Of a DNA stretch of 64,000 nucleotides, positions 35,599-44,300 are shown one piece after another. A program made the position numbers and the translations under genes. Source of the stretch: Ectopseudomonas composti (GTDB lineage: Bacteria > Pseudomonadota > Gammaproteobacteria > Pseudomonadales > Pseudomonadaceae); contig NZ_FOWP01000004.1 in the NCBI RefSeq assembly GCF_900115475.1, positions 362,667 to 426,666 on the forward strand, given 5' to 3'. Every line of letters starts with the position of its first letter. Positions within the stretch are counted from its first letter, which is position 1. The notes under the pieces were generated by a model. That model searched no databases. It was given only the letters and a program-made list of their open reading frames with translations, and was not told the origin of the DNA.

Positions 35599-36522
35599 AT
35601 GGATCGGTTTCAGGAAATGAGGGTGCTGCTGGCGGTGACCGAGGCCGAGAGCTTCGCCGGCGGCGCCAAGCTGCTGGGCATTTCGCCGCCCAGCGTAACT
35701 CGCGCCGTTGCTGCGTTGGAGGCGCGCCTGGGCACGCTGCTGCTGGCCCGTAGCACGCGCAGCCTGCGCCTGACCGAGGCTGGCCAGCGTTATGTCGAGG
35801 ACTGTCGGCGCATCCTGCTGGAGCTGGAGGAGGCCGAGGAACTGGCCGCCGGCGGCAGTGTGCGGCCACGCGGCCGGCTCACGGTGACGGCGCCGGTGAT
35901 GTTCGGCGAGTTGTTCCTGATTCCACGCATCGCCCAGTACCTCGACACCCACCCGGACGTGGAGGTCAATGCGCTGCTGGTCGACCGCGTGGTGAACATG
36001 ATGGAGGAGGGCATCGACGTGGCCGTGCGCATCGGCTCGTTGCCTGAGGGGGATCACCCGGCGTTGCAGGTCGGGCAGATCCGCCCGGTGGTGTGCGCCT
36101 CGCCCGCCTTTCTCGATCGCGTCGGGCGCCCGCGCCATCCGGATGAATTGCGCGACGCCCCTATCGTCATGTCCAGCGCCAGCACCCTGCTGTCGCATTG
36201 GCAATTCGTCGGCGCCGATGGCCCGTTCGGCTTCATGCCGCAGCCTCGCTTCACCGTCAGCTCCAACCAGGCGGCAATCAGCGTGGCGCGCCTGGGCTGG
36301 GGCTATACCCGCGTGCTGTCCTACCAGGTTGCAGCTGCAGTGGCCCGTGGCGAGATCGAACTGGTGCTCGAGGCCTTCGAACCGCCAGCCTTACCGGTGC
36401 ACATCATTCATCAGGGCGGTCGCCAGGTGTCGGCCAAGGTGCGCACCTTCGTCGACCACTGCGCTGCCAGTTTTCGCGCGGACCCGGCGCTGCGTGCGGC
36501 CGGTACAGCGCCCGTTTCATGA
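35599..36522 (+). CDS. LysR family regulator, first of a coupled pair
   Basis: 307 residues. The N-terminal helix-turn-helix MDRFQEMRVLLAVTEAESFAGGAKLLGISPPSVTRAVAALEARLGT is followed by a CrgA-type effector domain (GRLTVTAPVMFGELFLIPRI). AGG 8 bases before the ATG at 35599 supports it over the in-frame GTG at 35593. Its stop codon overlaps the start of the next LysR gene in an ATGA, so the two are translationally coupled, which is unusual for this family. Confidence 0.88.
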   Translation: MDRFQEMRVLLAVTEAESFAGGAKLLGISPPSVTRAVAALEARLGTLLLARSTRSLRLTEAGQRYVEDCRRILLELEEAEELAAGGSVRPRGRLTVTAPVMFGELFLIPRIAQYLDTHPDVEVNALLVDRVVNMMEEGIDVAVRIGSLPEGDHPALQVGQIRPVVCASPAFLDRVGRPRHPDELRDAPIVMSSASTLLSHWQFVGADGPFGFMPQPRFTVSSNQAAISVARLGWGYTRVLSYQVAAAVARGEIELVLEAFEPPALPVHIIHQGGRQVSAKVRTFVDHCAASFRADPALRAAGTAPVS

Positions 36523-37409
36523 GCCCTCACCGCGAGATGCAGGTGTTTCTCGCCGTGGCCCAGGCGGGCAGCCTGGCGGCCGCTTCCAGACGCTTGCAGC
36601 TGTCGCAGGCCACGGTGATGCGCACCGTGGCCGCGCTGGAGAGCCGTCTGGACAGCACCTTGCTGCTGCGCGGGCCACGTGGCGTCAGCCTGAGCGCGGC
36701 GGGGGCAACGTTCGCCGAGAGTTGTCAGCGCATCCTGCAGCGGGTGGAGGACGCCGAGCGTTCCGTGACCGGTCTGCACGCCAGCCCCGCCGGACAGCTG
36801 ACCCTGGCCCTGCCTTTACTGATGACGCATCAGGTGCTGACGCCCATCGCGGTCGACTACCTGGCGGTATTTCCCGAGGTGAGCCTGGCCACTCTGACGC
36901 GCGAAGAGCCGCCCAGATTGCTGGAGGAGGGCATCGACCTGGCCGTGGTGGTCGGCCATCTGCCCAGTTCGTCCGGTTTCGCCGTGCCGTTGGGATGGGC
37001 ACGGCCGCTGGTGTGCGCGGCGCCTTCCTATCTGCAGCGCTGGGGCTGGCCAGCCAACCCGCAGGCCTTGCATGCACATCGCACCATCACTCGCTCTTCG
37101 ACTGGTTATGCAGGGGAATGGCGTTTTGCGGACGGTGCGGTGAAGCTCGCGCCGCGTCTGACCTGCAGCACACCGCAGGCATCCATTCGTGCTGCGCTCG
37201 CCGGTTTCGGCCTGACCCGCTGCCTGAGCTACGAGGCTTATCAGGAGTTGCAGAGCGGGCAGTTGCAGGCGGTACTGGAAAACTTCGCCGCAGCGCCCGT
37301 GCCGGTACAACTGTATTACCGCGAAGGGCGCCGGGCCGCGGCACGGGTGCGCAGCTTCCTCGATTTTGCCGTGCCGCGCCTGCGGGCCCATCCGGCGTTT
37401 CAGGCATGA
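36519..37409 (+). CDS. LysR family regulator, second of a coupled pair
   Basis: 296 residues. The helix-turn-helix is MSPHREMQVFLAVAQAGSLAAASRRLQLSQATVMRTVAALESRLDS, and the effector domain is of the same CrgA type as its partner (GQLTLALPLLMTHQVLTPIAVDYL). By eye the two differ substantially, so this is an old duplication or independent recruitment. The start lies inside the stop of the upstream gene (ATGA at 36519-36522). Likely targets are the GST and the reductase-ferredoxin fusion downstream, or the LysE gene upstream. Confidence 0.88.
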   Translation: MSPHREMQVFLAVAQAGSLAAASRRLQLSQATVMRTVAALESRLDSTLLLRGPRGVSLSAAGATFAESCQRILQRVEDAERSVTGLHASPAGQLTLALPLLMTHQVLTPIAVDYLAVFPEVSLATLTREEPPRLLEEGIDLAVVVGHLPSSSGFAVPLGWARPLVCAAPSYLQRWGWPANPQALHAHRTITRSSTGYAGEWRFADGAVKLAPRLTCSTPQASIRAALAGFGLTRCLSYEAYQELQSGQLQAVLENFAAAPVPVQLYYREGRRAAARVRSFLDFAVPRLRAHPAFQA

Positions 37410-37711
37410 GGGAAGTGAATTGCAGAAAGTGAAATAGTGGATTGTCCTTTATGGTGATTCTTATCGAGATTGGATGGGGTGAACATGGCCCCATCGTCGC
37501 GAAGGCAAGTCGTCTCGCGGTGTTCCCAGAGTCTGTTCACGATCTCGCGAGCTAGAGCGATACAAGGCAAAAACAGGAGAGGAAGCGCAGTTTACGAGTG
37601 GTAAATGAGCATTCCGACCGGGCTGGCGCTCCAGCTTGTTTTTAACGCAGTAGCGCCGACGCGCAGCAGATCGTGAGCAGGCTCTAAGCCAACCTCAAAG
37701 GAATCATCGCC
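37410..37711. other. Intergenic region holding a MITE-like element
   Basis: About 300 bases between the second LysR gene and the GST gene. More than half is the MITE-like element described separately. The remaining 118 bases on the left are A+T-richer (CTTTATGGTGATTCTTATCGAG) and could contain a promoter, although no clear -35/-10 pair is defined. AAGGA before the GST start lies just after the element. Confidence 0.5.
37528..37685. mobile_element. MITE-like non-coding element, 158 bp
   Basis: The ends are imperfect 18-base terminal inverted repeats: AGAGTCTGTTCACGATCT on the left, and AGAGCCTGCTCACGATCT when the right end is read on the other strand (16 of 18 match). Inside, AAAAACAGG and a CTTGTTTTT segment form a second, nested inverted repeat. 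There is no coding capacity. The design is that of a miniature inverted-repeat transposable element mobilised by a transposase encoded elsewhere. It lies immediately upstream of the GST gene. Confidence 0.7.
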
Positions 37712-38338
37712 ATGTCCCGTCCCGCCATCAAGTTGTACAACTTCCCACGCTCCGGCCACGCCCACCGCGCCGAGCTGATGCTGTCGCTGCTGCAATTGCC
37801 CACCGAGCTGATCTTCGTCGACCTGGCCAAGGGCGAGCACAAGACCCCAGAGTTCCTGGCCCTCAACCCCTTCGGCCAGGTGCCGGTGATCGATGATGGC
37901 GGCACCATCGTCAGCGACTCCAACGCCATCCTCGTCTACCTGGCCAAGCGCTACGGCAATGACGACTGGCTGCCGCAGGAGCCGGCTGCCGCCGCCCGCG
38001 TGCAGCGCTGGTTGTCCGTGGCTGCTGGGCTGGTTGCCTTCGGCCCCGCTGCTGCGCGTCTGGTCACTGTGTTCGGCGCCTCGTTCAATACCGAAGAAGT
38101 GATCAACCGCGCCCATGCGTTGTTCACCGTGATGGAAGGCGAGCTGGGCGAAACCCCGTTCCTCACCGGTGACAAGCCGAGCATCGCCGACGTCGCCAAC
38201 TACTCCTACATCGCCCATGCGCCGGAGGGCAACGTCTCGCTGGAGCCCTATCCGAACATCCGCGCCTGGCTGGCACGCGTCGAGGCATTGCCGGGGTTCG
38301 TGCCGATGCCGCGTACCGCAGCCGGCCTGCAAGCCTGA
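37712..38338 (+). CDS. Glutathione S-transferase
   Basis: 208 residues. The N-terminal thioredoxin-like domain (about 1-83) has [21 protein letters not shown] with a likely active-site serine or tyrosine region, the cis-proline [11 protein letters not shown] and the glutathione-gripping [15 protein letters not shown]. The all-helical C-terminal domain contains [18 protein letters not shown]. Substrate unknown. AAGGA precedes the ATG. The gene runs in the same direction as the PNPOx-reductase-ferredoxin fusion 53 bases downstream. Confidence 0.9.
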   Translation: MSRPAIKLYNFPRSGHAHRAELMLSLLQLPTELIFVDLAKGEHKTPEFLALNPFGQVPVIDDGGTIVSDSNAILVYLAKRYGNDDWLPQEPAAAARVQRWLSVAAGLVAFGPAAARLVTVFGASFNTEEVINRAHALFTVMEGELGETPFLTGDKPSIADVANYSYIAHAPEGNVSLEPYPNIRAWLARVEALPGFVPMPRTAAGLQA

Positions 38339-38391
38339 GTCGCTGACCGCCGCTGGGATCGCCCGGCGGCCGCTTTCGTGGAGTGCAGAAC

Positions 38392-40425
38392 ATGCAACAG
38401 CTTCCCAGTCATCGGCACTCGCCCTGGCATGCCGGTGAAAAGCAACTGCAGGAAAAGGCCGGCGTCGCAGAACGCATGGAAGTGATCGGGCAGAAGGTGA
38501 TCCGTGACTACATGCCGGATCAGCATCGCGAGTTCTATCAGCAACTGCCCTTCATGATCGCCGCTGCCGTGGACGGTTCCGGCCAGCCCTGGGCCACCTT
38601 GCTCGAAGGTGAGGAAGGTTTCGTCACCTCGCCCGATCCACGCCAGCTATCCTTCGATCTGGCTGCCATGGCGCTCGACCCGCTCGATCCGGCCACCCCC
38701 GGCCTGGGCAGCGGCGAGGCTGTTGGCCTGCTCGGCATAGAGCTGCATACGCGGCGGCGCAATCGCATCAATGGGCATATCCTCCAGGCCTCGGCGCAGC
38801 GTCTGGACATCACCGTGGAGCAGTCCTTCGGTAACTGTCCGCAGTACATCCAGCTGCGTCAGTACCGCCGCGTACCCGAGCGCGGCGTCGAGCGCATTGA
38901 AGCGAGCGAGCTGGATGCACGCAGCGCCGAGATGATCCGCAGCGCCGACACCTTCTTCGTCGCCAGTTACGTCGAGCATGACGATGGCCGCCGCTCGGTG
39001 GACGTCTCGCACCGTGGCGGGCGCGCCGGCTTCGTGCGGGTGGAGGGCAATCGCCTGACCATTCCCGACTACGCCGGCAACCTGTTCTTCAATACCTTGG
39101 GCAATCTCCGCGTCAATCCGCGCGCCGGCCTGCTGTTCGTCGACTTCGCCACGGGCGATGTGCTGCAACTGGCTGGCCGCGCCGAGATCATTCTCGATAG
39201 CCCACTGATCAAGGCCTTCGAAGGCGCCGAGCGGCTGTGGACCTTCGACGTCGAACAAGCGGTGCTGCGCCCGGCGGCGACCTCGCTGCGTTGGGCCTTC
39301 GAGGAATATGCACCGACCAGCCTGATGACCGGCACCTGGGCAGAAACCGATGCGCGACTGCGCGAACGTGAACAGCGCAACCAGTGGCAGCGCTGGCGCG
39401 TGCAGCACCAGCAGCAGGAAAGCACCGATATCCGCTCGTTCGTGCTGGCACCGGAGCAGGGAGCCGCACCGCACTTTGCAGCCGGTCAGCACCTGCCGAT
39501 TCGCATCACCACCGCCACGGGCGACACCCTGCTGCGCACCTACAGCCTGTCCAGTGCGCCGTCGGATGGCCAACTGCGCATCAGCGTCAAGGCGCAGGGC
39601 GTGGTCTCGCGGTACCTGCACGAACAGGTGCAGGTGGGTGATTTGCTGGACGTCCGTGCGCCGCTGGGCAGCTTCACCCTGAACAGCGACACCCACCGGC
39701 CGCTGGTGCTGGTCGGTGCTGGTGTCGGCATCACGCCGTTGCTGTCGATGCTGCGCGAGCAGGTGGCGCTGGGGCAGGGCAGGCGTATCCACTTCTTCCA
39801 GGGCGCACGGACGCTCGCTGACCTGCCATTCCAGGCCGAGCTGCGCGAGCTGATGCAAGGTGCCGATGGCCTGTTGCAGGTTCACCGTGCCCTCAGTGCA
39901 CCGGAGCAAGACGCAGTGCTCGGGCGCGACTACGAGCAGCGCGGGCGCATCGGGCTGGCGCAGATCAAGGCGGCGCTGTCGTTCGACGACTATGACTTCT
40001 ACCTGTGTGGCCCGGCCGCCTTTACCCAGGCGATCTATGACGGCCTGCGTGATCTGAACGTCGCCGACGCGCGTATTCATGCCGAGGCGTTCGGCCCCTC
40101 GACACTGACGCGTCGCACCGATGGCCAGAGCGTGACCCTGGTGCAGCCGCCGGCGGCGAGCGGGCCGGTGCCGGTGTACTTCACTAACTCGGCGAAGGAG
40201 GCGCGCTGGACGCCGGATGCTGGCAGCCTGCTGGAGCTGGCCGAGAGTCGCGGGCTGGCGCCTGAGTTCAGTTGCCGTGGCGGTTCCTGCGGCACCTGCA
40301 AGACGCGTCTGGTCAGCGGCCAGGTGCATTATCCGAACCCGCCCGCCGAGATGCCGGAAGGCGATGGCGTGCTGATCTGCTGCGCGGTGCCGGCTGAGGG
40401 TGAGCCGTTGCAGCTGGATCTGTAG
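38392..40425 (+). CDS. PNPOx / FAD-NAD reductase / 2Fe-2S ferredoxin fusion
   Basis: 677 residues with four modules. Residues about 35-265 form a pyridoxamine 5'-phosphate oxidase-like FMN-binding split barrel. Residues about 330-435 form a ferredoxin-reductase-type FAD domain (RTYSLSSAP, LGSFTL). The NAD(P) domain starts PLVLVGAGVGITPLLSML and ends YLCGPAAFTQAI. A C-terminal plant-type ferredoxin carries C-x5-C-x2-C (SCRGGSCGTCKTRL) plus a distal Cys pair (ICCAV). This is a self-contained electron chain from NAD(P)H to an FMN domain. GGAG 8 bases before the ATG at 38392 fixes the start. The substrate is unknown; the adjacent GST suggests detoxification of an electrophile. Confidence 0.88.
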   Translation: MQQLPSHRHSPWHAGEKQLQEKAGVAERMEVIGQKVIRDYMPDQHREFYQQLPFMIAAAVDGSGQPWATLLEGEEGFVTSPDPRQLSFDLAAMALDPLDPATPGLGSGEAVGLLGIELHTRRRNRINGHILQASAQRLDITVEQSFGNCPQYIQLRQYRRVPERGVERIEASELDARSAEMIRSADTFFVASYVEHDDGRRSVDVSHRGGRAGFVRVEGNRLTIPDYAGNLFFNTLGNLRVNPRAGLLFVDFATGDVLQLAGRAEIILDSPLIKAFEGAERLWTFDVEQAVLRPAATSLRWAFEEYAPTSLMTGTWAETDARLREREQRNQWQRWRVQHQQQESTDIRSFVLAPEQGAAPHFAAGQHLPIRITTATGDTLLRTYSLSSAPSDGQLRISVKAQGVVSRYLHEQVQVGDLLDVRAPLGSFTLNSDTHRPLVLVGAGVGITPLLSMLREQVALGQGRRIHFFQGARTLADLPFQAELRELMQGADGLLQVHRALSAPEQDAVLGRDYEQRGRIGLAQIKAALSFDDYDFYLCGPAAFTQAIYDGLRDLNVADARIHAEAFGPSTLTRRTDGQSVTLVQPPAASGPVPVYFTNSAKEARWTPDAGSLLELAESRGLAPEFSCRGGSCGTCKTRLVSGQVHYPNPPAEMPEGDGVLICCAVPAEGEPLQLDL

Positions 40426-40433
40426 ACCCGGCT

Positions 40434-41366
40434 TCAGGCCCCATAACTCTGGATGCAGGTACGATTGCGACCTTCGCTCTTGGCGCGGTAGAGCTGTTCG
40501 TCGGCCCAGTGCAGATGCTGCTCCAGGCTGGCCGTCGAAGTCGGCAGGCGGGTCGCGGCGCCGATCGACAGGCTGACCCTGTCAGCTACGTCGGAGGCAC
40601 GGTGTTCGATATCGAGCTGAGCAATCGCCATCTGCAGTTGCTCGGCTACGGTCAGGGCGCCGGTTTCGTCGGTGTCCGGCAGCAGTACCGCGAATTCTTC
40701 GCCGCCGAAACGTCCGACCAGGTCGTGAGGGCGGCGTACGTTGTCATTCAGGGCTTGGGCGACATCGCGCAGGCACTGGTCGCCACGCAGATGGCCGTAG
40801 TGGTCGTTGTACTTCTTGAAGTAATCGACGTCGATCATCAGCAGTGACAGCGGACGCTGTTCGCGCAGGGCATGAGCCCTGATCGACTCGAAGCGCTCGT
40901 CGAAACTGCGCCGGTTGGGGATGCCGGTCAGGCCATCGAGCATGGCCATCTCGCGCAGCACGTCACTCTGCAGTTTGAGTTTGAGGTGATTCATCACCCG
41001 GGCGCGCACCACCACCGAATGAAACGGCTTGCGAATGTAATCCACCGCACCCAGTTCGAAACCGATGGTTTCGTCGTCCTCGTGATCCTTGCCGGTGACG
41101 AAGATCACCGGGATCTGGCTGGTCTCTGCTGTGGCCTTCAGGCGTTTGCAGACTTCATGGCCATCCATGTCCGCCATGATCACGTCAAGCAGGATCAGGT
41201 CCGGCGCAAGGTCACGGCTCATCGCCAGCGCCTGCTCGCCACTGCTGGCCATGTACACGTCGCAATCGCTGCGAAACAACTCGTGCAACAAACGGATATT
41301 CAGTGGCTGATCGTCGACGATCAGCAGTTTCGGGCGTTGGTGCAGGTAGGGTTTCAGTCGCTCCAA
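40434..41366 (-). CDS. Response regulator diguanylate cyclase, REC-GGDEF
   Basis: 310 residues. A receiver domain (about 10-130, phosphoacceptor in LILLDVIMADMDG) precedes a GGDEF domain with GRFGGEEFAVLL and an RxxD inhibitory site (RPHD) five residues before it. It should make c-di-GMP when phosphorylated. The start appears to be TTG at 41366, one base after the stop of the hybrid kinase gene, with AGGGG as ribosome binding site inside that gene. This makes it the last gene of a three-gene signalling operon, so it is the probable phosphorylation target of the kinase. Confidence 0.9.
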   Translation of the reverse strand: MERLKPYLHQRPKLLIVDDQPLNIRLLHELFRSDCDVYMASSGEQALAMSRDLAPDLILLDVIMADMDGHEVCKRLKATAETSQIPVIFVTGKDHEDDETIGFELGAVDYIRKPFHSVVVRARVMNHLKLKLQSDVLREMAMLDGLTGIPNRRSFDERFESIRAHALREQRPLSLLMIDVDYFKKYNDHYGHLRGDQCLRDVAQALNDNVRRPHDLVGRFGGEEFAVLLPDTDETGALTVAEQLQMAIAQLDIEHRASDVADRVSLSIGAATRLPTSTASLEQHLHWADEQLYRAKSEGRNRTCIQSYGA

Positions 41367-41367
41367 A

Positions 41368-44300
41368 TCAATCCCCTTCTAGCGATTGGCGTAATGCATG
41401 AAGCAAGTGCTGCGCGCGCTGGAAGTCTAATGCATCAACCGCCTGATGGATGGCCTCGAAGTCACCGCGTAGGGCGTCCGGTACCTGCGTAGACAGGTTC
41501 TGCACCGATTCGAGGGCGCCCAGGTTGCCCTCTTGCAGTTGCACGTTAAGCGCTTGCAGGGCGGGCGTCCACTGCAGGTCGGCAACTGCGGAAGGAACGG
41601 TCTGCGGCGTCGTGGTGGTGGCGAACATCGCCCTCAGCCGCTCGCAACTGTCATCCAGTTGCTGACGCACTGCATCCAGCCAGGCGGCGTCCTCAATAAA
41701 CGGCCCTGCATGCTCGGCGACTCGTTTTTCCAAGTCGGCGAAGCGCACCGAGAGCTGCCTGGCGCCGATGGTTCCGGAACTGCCCTTGAGGCTGTGTAGG
41801 CTTCTGAGCATGGCAGCGGTGTCGCCGTTTTGCCGATGCCGTTGCAATTGATCCAGTTGCTGATGCAGATCGGCTGGAAAGACCTCAAGCATCGAGCGCA
41901 GCAGCGCCAGGTTACCGCCGAATCGCTTGAGGATGGCCGTTTGATCCTCGATCGGTTGGTCCACCACCGTAGTGCTGGGTTGTGTGCTTTCCAGGCCGCA
42001 CCATTGGCGAATCACCGCCACCAGCTTCTCGATGTCGATCGGCTTACTGACATGATCGTTCATACCGGCCGCCAGGCACTGTTCGCGGTCGGCATGGGAG
42101 GCGTTGGCGGTCATGGCGATGATCGGTTGCGTCTTGTGCGCGGGGTGCTGACGAAGGCGTCGTGTGGCTTCCAGGCCGTCAATATCCGGCATCTGGATGT
42201 CCATCAGAATGGCGTCGAAGGGTGGCTGCGTGGTTTGCGCCAGTTTGACGCCTTCCAGGCCGCCTTCGGCCAGGCTGACGTCGGCGCCTTCGCCTGCCAG
42301 CAGTTCGCGTGCCACCTGACGGTTGAGTGCGTTGTCCTCGACCACCAGCAGGCGCAAGCCCTGCAGGCGCTGCCCCAGTTTGTAGCCCGGCACTGGCGCT
42401 TCACCGCTGTGAACATGACGGGCCTGGAGAATGCAGGCGACCAGTTGCCGTGGCGTGACCGGTTTGGTGAGGAAGCCGGCGAACGGTGCGTCGGCTTCGC
42501 CGTAGCGATCGGCCAACACTTCGCGGCCGTGGGCGGTGATCATGATCACCGTCGGCGGCGGTCGATGCGGCGTGGCGCTCTCGCGTATCCGTTGTGCGAC
42601 CTCCAGGCCGTTCATTCCTGGCATGCGCCAGTCCAGCAGGACGATGTCATACGGTTGCTGCCCCTGCTGCCCCTGCTGCACGCGCAGCAGGGCGTCGCCG
42701 CCGCTTTCGGCGGTATCGGCATGCCAGCCCAGGTCGAGGATGGTCTGTTGCAGCAATTGCCGCGCGAGCAGGTTGTCGTCGACGATCAGCAGCCGCAGGT
42801 GCTCTGGTTCGTCGCGTGTGTGTACCAGTGGTTCGGCGCCATCGCGCGCGCCCAGCTCGATATCGAACCAGAAGCGGCTGCCGGCACCGAGCTGGCTTTC
42901 CACGCTCAGGGTGCCGCCCATCAATTCCACCAGGCGCTTGCAGATCACCAGGCCGAGCCCGGTGCCGCCATAACGGCGCGTGGTGGAGGCTTCCGCCTGG
43001 GTGAAACCGTCGAAGATGCGTTGCAACTGGTGCTCGCTGATACCAATGCCGGTGTCGCTCACGGCGACGCGCAGCCTGACCTGCTCGGCCGTGCGCTGCA
43101 ACTGGTGCAGGCTGACCACCACCTGGCCGCCGTGGGTGAACTTGAGGGCATTGCCGGCCAGGTTGATCAGCACCTGCTGCAGACGCAGGCTATCGCCCTG
43201 CAGCACGGCGGGCAGGGCGGTATCGACGTCGAACATGACCTCGATGTCCTTGTCGCCCTGGTTGCCCGCCAGTACAACCGCCAGGTCACGCAGCATGGGT
43301 TCCAGTTCGAAGTCGTGCAGGTCCAGCTGCAGTTTACCGGCCTCGATCTTCGAGTAGTCGAGGATGTCGTTGAGCAGACCCAGCAGGGAGTGTGCGGCGC
43401 TTTGTGCCTTGAGCACGTAGTCGAGCTGACGTGCATTGAGTTCGGTGGCCTGTACCAGCTGCAGCATGCCCAGCACCGCATTCATCGGCGTGCGGATTTC
43501 ATGGCTCATGTTGGCCAGGAAGGCGCTTTTGGCAGCGCTAGCGGCATCAGCTTGTTCCTTGGCATGGCGCAGGCCGGCTTCGAGCTGCAGCTGTGCGGTG
43601 ATGTCGCGGTTGATCCCGGTGATCTTCACCGGCGTACCCTGAAGGTCGCGCTCGACATGGGCTCCAGGCTGGATGAAGAGCACCTGTCCATCGGGCCTGA
43701 CGATACGAAAGACGCGGTCGAAGGTCGCCTTGCCGGCCATCACCTCGCTTAGATTCGCCTCGGTGGCCGGCCGATCGTCAGGGTGAATACGATCACGCCA
43801 AAGGCGGTACTCCAGCCCCTGTTCACGCAACTCGAGTGGATAGTCGTAGAGCTCGAACATCCGCTCATTCCAATGCAGGCGATTGTCTGCCGGTGTCCAT
43901 GACCAGATACCCAGTTCCGCGACCCGTGCCGCCATCGACACCTGGTCATGGGCGGCCAGCGCTTCGCGGCGCAACCGCACTTCCTTGGACAGATCCAGTG
44001 CGATACCGAGGTAGCCGGCGAGATTCCCACCCCCATCGCGCATGGCGGTGACCAGCAGGGTCACCGAACGCAGTGAGCCATCCTTGCGTACATAGGTCCA
44101 TTCACGGCTTTCTGCTTGCTCCAGCTCCGACTTGTGCACGAACACGCGGAAGCCGGTGATCGGCTGAGCGTACTCCTGACTGAGCTCCTCGCTACGCGCC
44201 TGAACCTCTTCGGGCAGGTGAAAGATTGCCGGTGTCTGCAGGCCGACCACTTCTTCCGCGTCATAGCCCAGCAGGCGTTCGGCGCCGCGGTTGAACACGC

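Noticed and set aside
41830..43752. 640-codon plus-strand frame opposite the hybrid kinase
   Set aside because: It is antisense to the REC, ATPase and HisKA domains, whose motifs are intact; composition is typical of a shadow frame.
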